A stretch of 41,221 bases of DNA from Microvirga arabica (GTDB lineage: Bacteria > Pseudomonadota > Alphaproteobacteria > Rhizobiales > Beijerinckiaceae), in the NCBI RefSeq assembly GCF_016811235.1, contig NZ_JAFBID010000058.1, positions 1 through 41,221 of the forward strand. The letters run 5' to 3'. The notes beneath the pieces were generated by a model. The model was not told the DNA's origin and searched no databases. It saw only the letters and a program-made list of their open reading frames with translations. Positions within the stretch are counted from its first letter, which is position 1. Each line of letters starts with the position of its first letter. The position numbers were made by a program, and so were the translations under genes. Positions 38,166-41,221 of this stretch are shown here, in pieces.

Positions 38166-41132
38166 ATGCAGTTGAAGAATAGCCCCGCCTCTATCCAATC
38201 CCGTAGCGCGGCGGGAGCTTTAGAAGTTATCCTAAACGGCATTGTGCAACCGGTCATCGTTAAGGACCGTGCTCATCGTTTCGTATTTCTGAACGATGCC
38301 GCATGCGTCCTGATCGGACGCTCCCCTGAGGAACTGATAGGTGGGGTGGATCACGACTTCGTTCCAAAGGAGCAAGCTGACGCCTTTTGGGCGCTTGATG
38401 ACGAGGTATTGGCGACCGGTCAGGACCGCCAGGTCGAAGAGCACATCACCGCGGTGGATGGTACCATTCGTATCCTTAGCACCCACAAACGCCTCGTTGC
38501 TCTCCCAGGCACGGCTGGGGAGGAACTCTTCATCGTCGCGGTCATCTCCGACATTACGGAGCTCCGGCGGTCCGAAGCGGTGCTGCGCGAGAGCGAAGAG
38601 CACTATCGTCACTCCGTCGAGCTGAACCCTCAGATTCCCTGGACGGCCGATCCGCAGGGCAACATTATCAGCGTCTCGTCGCGCTGGCATGAGCTCACGG
38701 GGATGCCCGTGGAAGAAGGGTTGGGCCGCGGGTGGATCGCCGCCCTTCACCCGGACGACCTGCCGCCGACCCAGCAAAGCTGGTTGCGTTCGGTTACGAG
38801 CGGTAAGCCGTTCGATACAGAGTACCGCCTGCGCCTACGCGACGGGAACTATCGATGGTTCCGGGCTCGCGCCACAGCACGGCACAGCGAAGATGGCACC
38901 ATCCTCCGCTGGTACGGCACGCTGGAGGACATCCACGAGAGCAGGCTGGCCACGCAAGCGCTTCGGGAGCGGGAACGCCAGCTTGCGACCGTGTTCGGCC
39001 AGACCATGGTCGGCATCCTGCACCGGGGTTTGAACAACGAGGTGCTGATGGTCAACCAGCGCTTCTGCGATCTTGTCGGGCGAACCCGGGAAGAGCTCCA
39101 CGGCCTTTCGATGAAGGATTTCACGCATCCGGAGGACTTCCCGCGGAACCTGGCCGTGTGGGAGGAACACCGGAAGCATGGCACGCCATTTCAGATCGAG
39201 AAACGATACGTCCGGCCGGATGGTAAAGCGGTCTGGTGTGCGGTTCATGTCTCGTTTGTTTACGATGAAAGCGGCAAGGTGATCTCCACCATCACGGTGG
39301 CGCAGGACATCGATGAACGCAAACGGGCAGAGGAGCAGTCCCGCGAGAGCCAGGAAAACTTCCGCTATCTGGTGGAGCTGAACCCGCAGATCCCCTGGAT
39401 TGCGGACCCGGACGGGCAAACCATTGAGATCAGCTCCCGCTGGCTCGCCTTGACGGGACTGTCCCGTGAGGAGGTGCTCGCCGAGGATGGCTGGGCCAGA
39501 GCCGTGCATCCCGATGATGTGGAATCGGCAACGCGGAATTGGGCTCATTCCGTCGCCACAGGCGAGCCGCTTGATGACGAGTTCCGCCTGCGCGTGGCCG
39601 ACGGGAGCTATCGCTGGTTTCGCGCACGGGCGAGCGCCCGGTGTGACGAGACCGGCGCCATCGTTCGATGGTACGGGGCTGAGGAGGACATCCATGACAG
39701 GAAGCTTGCGGAGGAGCACCTCCGTTGGGCCGCGTATCATGATCCGCTGACTGGTCTGCCTAACCGGAGACTTTTCCAGGAGCGGCTCCGGCAGGCGCTC
39801 GACCGGGCTGCCACATCGCACCGAAGTGTCGGCTTACTGATCGTCGATCTGGACGACTTTAAGCAGATCAATGACCGGTTCGGCCACGATGCCGGGGATG
39901 CGGTTCTGAAGGCGTTTGCCCAGCGGCTCCAGGGCACAGCGTCAGATCCCGACGACGTGGCCCGCCTCGGCGGGGACGAGTTTGCCATCATCCTGCCTGA
40001 TGTGGCGAGTGAGGCGGACGTCGCCCGCGTTGCGAGCCACGTCATTGCCCAAGTCAGCAAGCCGTTGAGCGGGAGCAATATCGGACGGGACTACCGCGCG
40101 AGTGTCGGAGGGGCCATCACCTCCGGCCCCGGCATGGAACTTGATGAGCTTCTGAAACAGGCAGATCTCGCCCTCTATAGCGGCAAGGCTGCCGGACCGG
40201 GCCTGTTCAGGATGTTCGAACCCGCCATCCGGGAAGGAATCCAGCAAGCCGCTTCGGCTCTGCGGCTGGCCCAAAAGGCGCTCGAACTCGACTGGATCGT
40301 TCCGTTCTACCAACCGAAAGTCACGCTGGGCACCGGTGCCATTGCGGGCTTCGAGGCGTTGCTGCGGTGGCACCACCCCCGCCTGGGGCCGCAGCCTCCC
40401 AGCGCCCTCGCCTCTGCCTTCGATGATCCGAGGCTTGGCGTCGCCATCGGCGAGCGGATGCTTGCCTCTGTCCTGAGGGACTTGCGCTCGTGGCTCGACA
40501 CGGGTCTCGATGTCGGAACAATCGCCATCAACGCCTCAGCCAGTGAATTCCTCAGTGGCGACTATGCCGAGCGGGTGCTCCATCAACTCCGGTTGGCCGG
40601 TTTGCCGGCAAGCCGCCTTGAGATAGAGGTAACCGAGACGGTGCTTGTTGGGCGCGACGCAGCAAACGTGGAGCACACCTTGCAGACCTTGAGTGCTGCG
40701 GGGATCAAGATCGCTCTTGACGATTTCGGAACAGGCTACGCGTCTTTGACACACCTGAATAAGTTTCCTGTCAACGTCCTGAAGCTGGATCGGTCATTTG
40801 TTGGCAGCTTTGAGAAGGAGCCCGGCAATGCAGCGATAGTCCAGGCAGTCCTCGATCTCGGCCGGAAACTGGCGATCACGGTGGTTGCCGAGGGCATCGA
40901 AACGTCGGCACAAGCTGCCTTTCTGCGAGACCACGGGTGCGATCTAGGCCAAGGCTACTTCTTCGGAAGGCCGATGGCGGCCGACGCCGTTTCTCCATTC
41001 ATAGGGACGTGGTCGGCCCGACTGAACGAGGGCGCTGACGAGTTGTCACGCGGAGGGGTAGTGCTCAACAATCGGCCGGAGGCGAATGCCGCAAGAATCG
41101 ATGTCGGCGGATCCGCAGATCGTCAAGCCTGA
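38166..41132 (+). CDS. Multi-PAS GGDEF-EAL cyclic-di-GMP signalling protein
   Basis: A 988-residue cytosolic protein with four PAS domains (about residues 25-140, 145-265, 270-390 and 395-510), a GGDEF domain (about 520-680) and an EAL domain (about 695-945). GGDEF is intact (RLGGDEFAIILPD), but the inhibitory RxxD site before it lacks the Arg (SDPD). EAL motifs are intact: FEALLRWHHP, EVTETVL, DDFGTGYASL, LKLDRSFV, VVAEGIET and QGYFFGRP. Both c-di-GMP synthesis and hydrolysis are therefore possible. PAS 2 and PAS 4 are near duplicates (VELNPQIPW in both). No membrane segment is seen. I use the ATG at 38166; a GTG at 38124 would add 14 residues. Confidence 0.88.
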   Translation: MQLKNSPASIQSRSAAGALEVILNGIVQPVIVKDRAHRFVFLNDAACVLIGRSPEELIGGVDHDFVPKEQADAFWALDDEVLATGQDRQVEEHITAVDGTIRILSTHKRLVALPGTAGEELFIVAVISDITELRRSEAVLRESEEHYRHSVELNPQIPWTADPQGNIISVSSRWHELTGMPVEEGLGRGWIAALHPDDLPPTQQSWLRSVTSGKPFDTEYRLRLRDGNYRWFRARATARHSEDGTILRWYGTLEDIHESRLATQALRERERQLATVFGQTMVGILHRGLNNEVLMVNQRFCDLVGRTREELHGLSMKDFTHPEDFPRNLAVWEEHRKHGTPFQIEKRYVRPDGKAVWCAVHVSFVYDESGKVISTITVAQDIDERKRAEEQSRESQENFRYLVELNPQIPWIADPDGQTIEISSRWLALTGLSREEVLAEDGWARAVHPDDVESATRNWAHSVATGEPLDDEFRLRVADGSYRWFRARASARCDETGAIVRWYGAEEDIHDRKLAEEHLRWAAYHDPLTGLPNRRLFQERLRQALDRAATSHRSVGLLIVDLDDFKQINDRFGHDAGDAVLKAFAQRLQGTASDPDDVARLGGDEFAIILPDVASEADVARVASHVIAQVSKPLSGSNIGRDYRASVGGAITSGPGMELDELLKQADLALYSGKAAGPGLFRMFEPAIREGIQQAASALRLAQKALELDWIVPFYQPKVTLGTGAIAGFEALLRWHHPRLGPQPPSALASAFDDPRLGVAIGERMLASVLRDLRSWLDTGLDVGTIAINASASEFLSGDYAERVLHQLRLAGLPASRLEIEVTETVLVGRDAANVEHTLQTLSAAGIKIALDDFGTGYASLTHLNKFPVNVLKLDRSFVGSFEKEPGNAAIVQAVLDLGRKLAITVVAEGIETSAQAAFLRDHGCDLGQGYFFGRPMAADAVSPFIGTWSARLNEGADELSRGGVVLNNRPEANAARIDVGGSADRQA

Positions 41133-41221
41133 GTGTCAACAGGAGCGCTGGAACAGACCACGGCCTCCTCCGTGTCCAGCGGGACTATGCCGCTGCGGCC
41201 AGTGGGTCAGGTACCGGGGCT

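Noticed and set aside
38835..39821. 328-codon minus-strand frame inside the GGDEF-EAL gene
   Set aside because: It lies wholly antisense to well-conserved PAS domains and has no recognisable features.
1..41221. CRISPR arrays, tRNA, rRNA, attachment sites and replication origins
   Set aside because: No regularly spaced repeats, no cloverleaf-like or rRNA sequence, no integrase and no iteron cluster were seen on reading the window; mobile DNA here is of insertion-sequence type only.

Overview
The window is high-GC, with short intergenic gaps and many LysR-type regulators. It carries a fused MrpA/MrpB antiporter subunit of the kind known from rhizobia, small PRC-barrel proteins and IS6/IS110-type insertion sequences. 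Together these suggest a soil or plant-associated alphaproteobacterium of the Hyphomicrobiales, possibly Methylobacteriaceae such as Microvirga or Methylobacterium. That placement is inference from protein style; no rRNA or tRNA gene is present to anchor it.

Left part (1-13.2 kb) reads as an ion, osmotic and envelope stress block. It holds a BCCT osmolyte transporter whose C-terminal domain is frameshifted and then cut by an apparent IS6-family end, a divergent AI-2E/PerM-type permease, a secreted PRC-barrel protein, a complete six-gene Mrp cation/proton antiporter operon (AB-C-D-E-F-G, stops and starts overlapping or 2 nt apart), a universal-stress-like protein, a second PRC-barrel protein with a rebuilt N-terminus, and an APH-fold phosphotransferase.

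Middle part (13.2-25.9 kb) is a scrap yard of accessory DNA. It includes a decayed second copy of the stress-protein 3' end, an open reading frame that fuses a quinoprotein-dehydrogenase-like membrane segment to the C-terminus of a LysR regulator, an intact LysR regulator, an arginase-family protein, and an azoreductase whose divergent LysR partner is cut after its HTH by an IS6 element. Two further IS6 wrecks lie back to back beside that element, followed by an IS5 remnant, a third IS6 wreck with three in-frame stops, and an intact IS110/IS1111-type element that abuts or splits the terminal repeat of that wreck. Two small regulatory modules survive here: arsR plus a VOC protein with a clear operator, and a divergent tetR/MFS pair with a striking array of three palindromic operators.

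Right part (25.9-41.2 kb) is ordinary catabolic and signalling DNA. It holds a LysR-controlled redox cluster (SDR, tautomerase, zinc-free MDR oxidoreductase, FMO-like flavoprotein), then an Lrp/AsnC regulator divergent from a three-gene operon for diaminopropionate ammonia-lyase, an allantoate/carbamoyl amidohydrolase and an M20 amidohydrolase. After these come a DUF938 methyltransferase, a flavin amine oxidase divergent from a MetR-like regulator, and a multi-PAS GGDEF-EAL protein.

The most unusual signals are the twin chimeric loci at 11.3-14.0 kb, the triple operator at 22.8 kb, the IS1111-type element with subterminal repeats and a candidate bridge RNA, and the diaminopropionate operon with two amidohydrolases.
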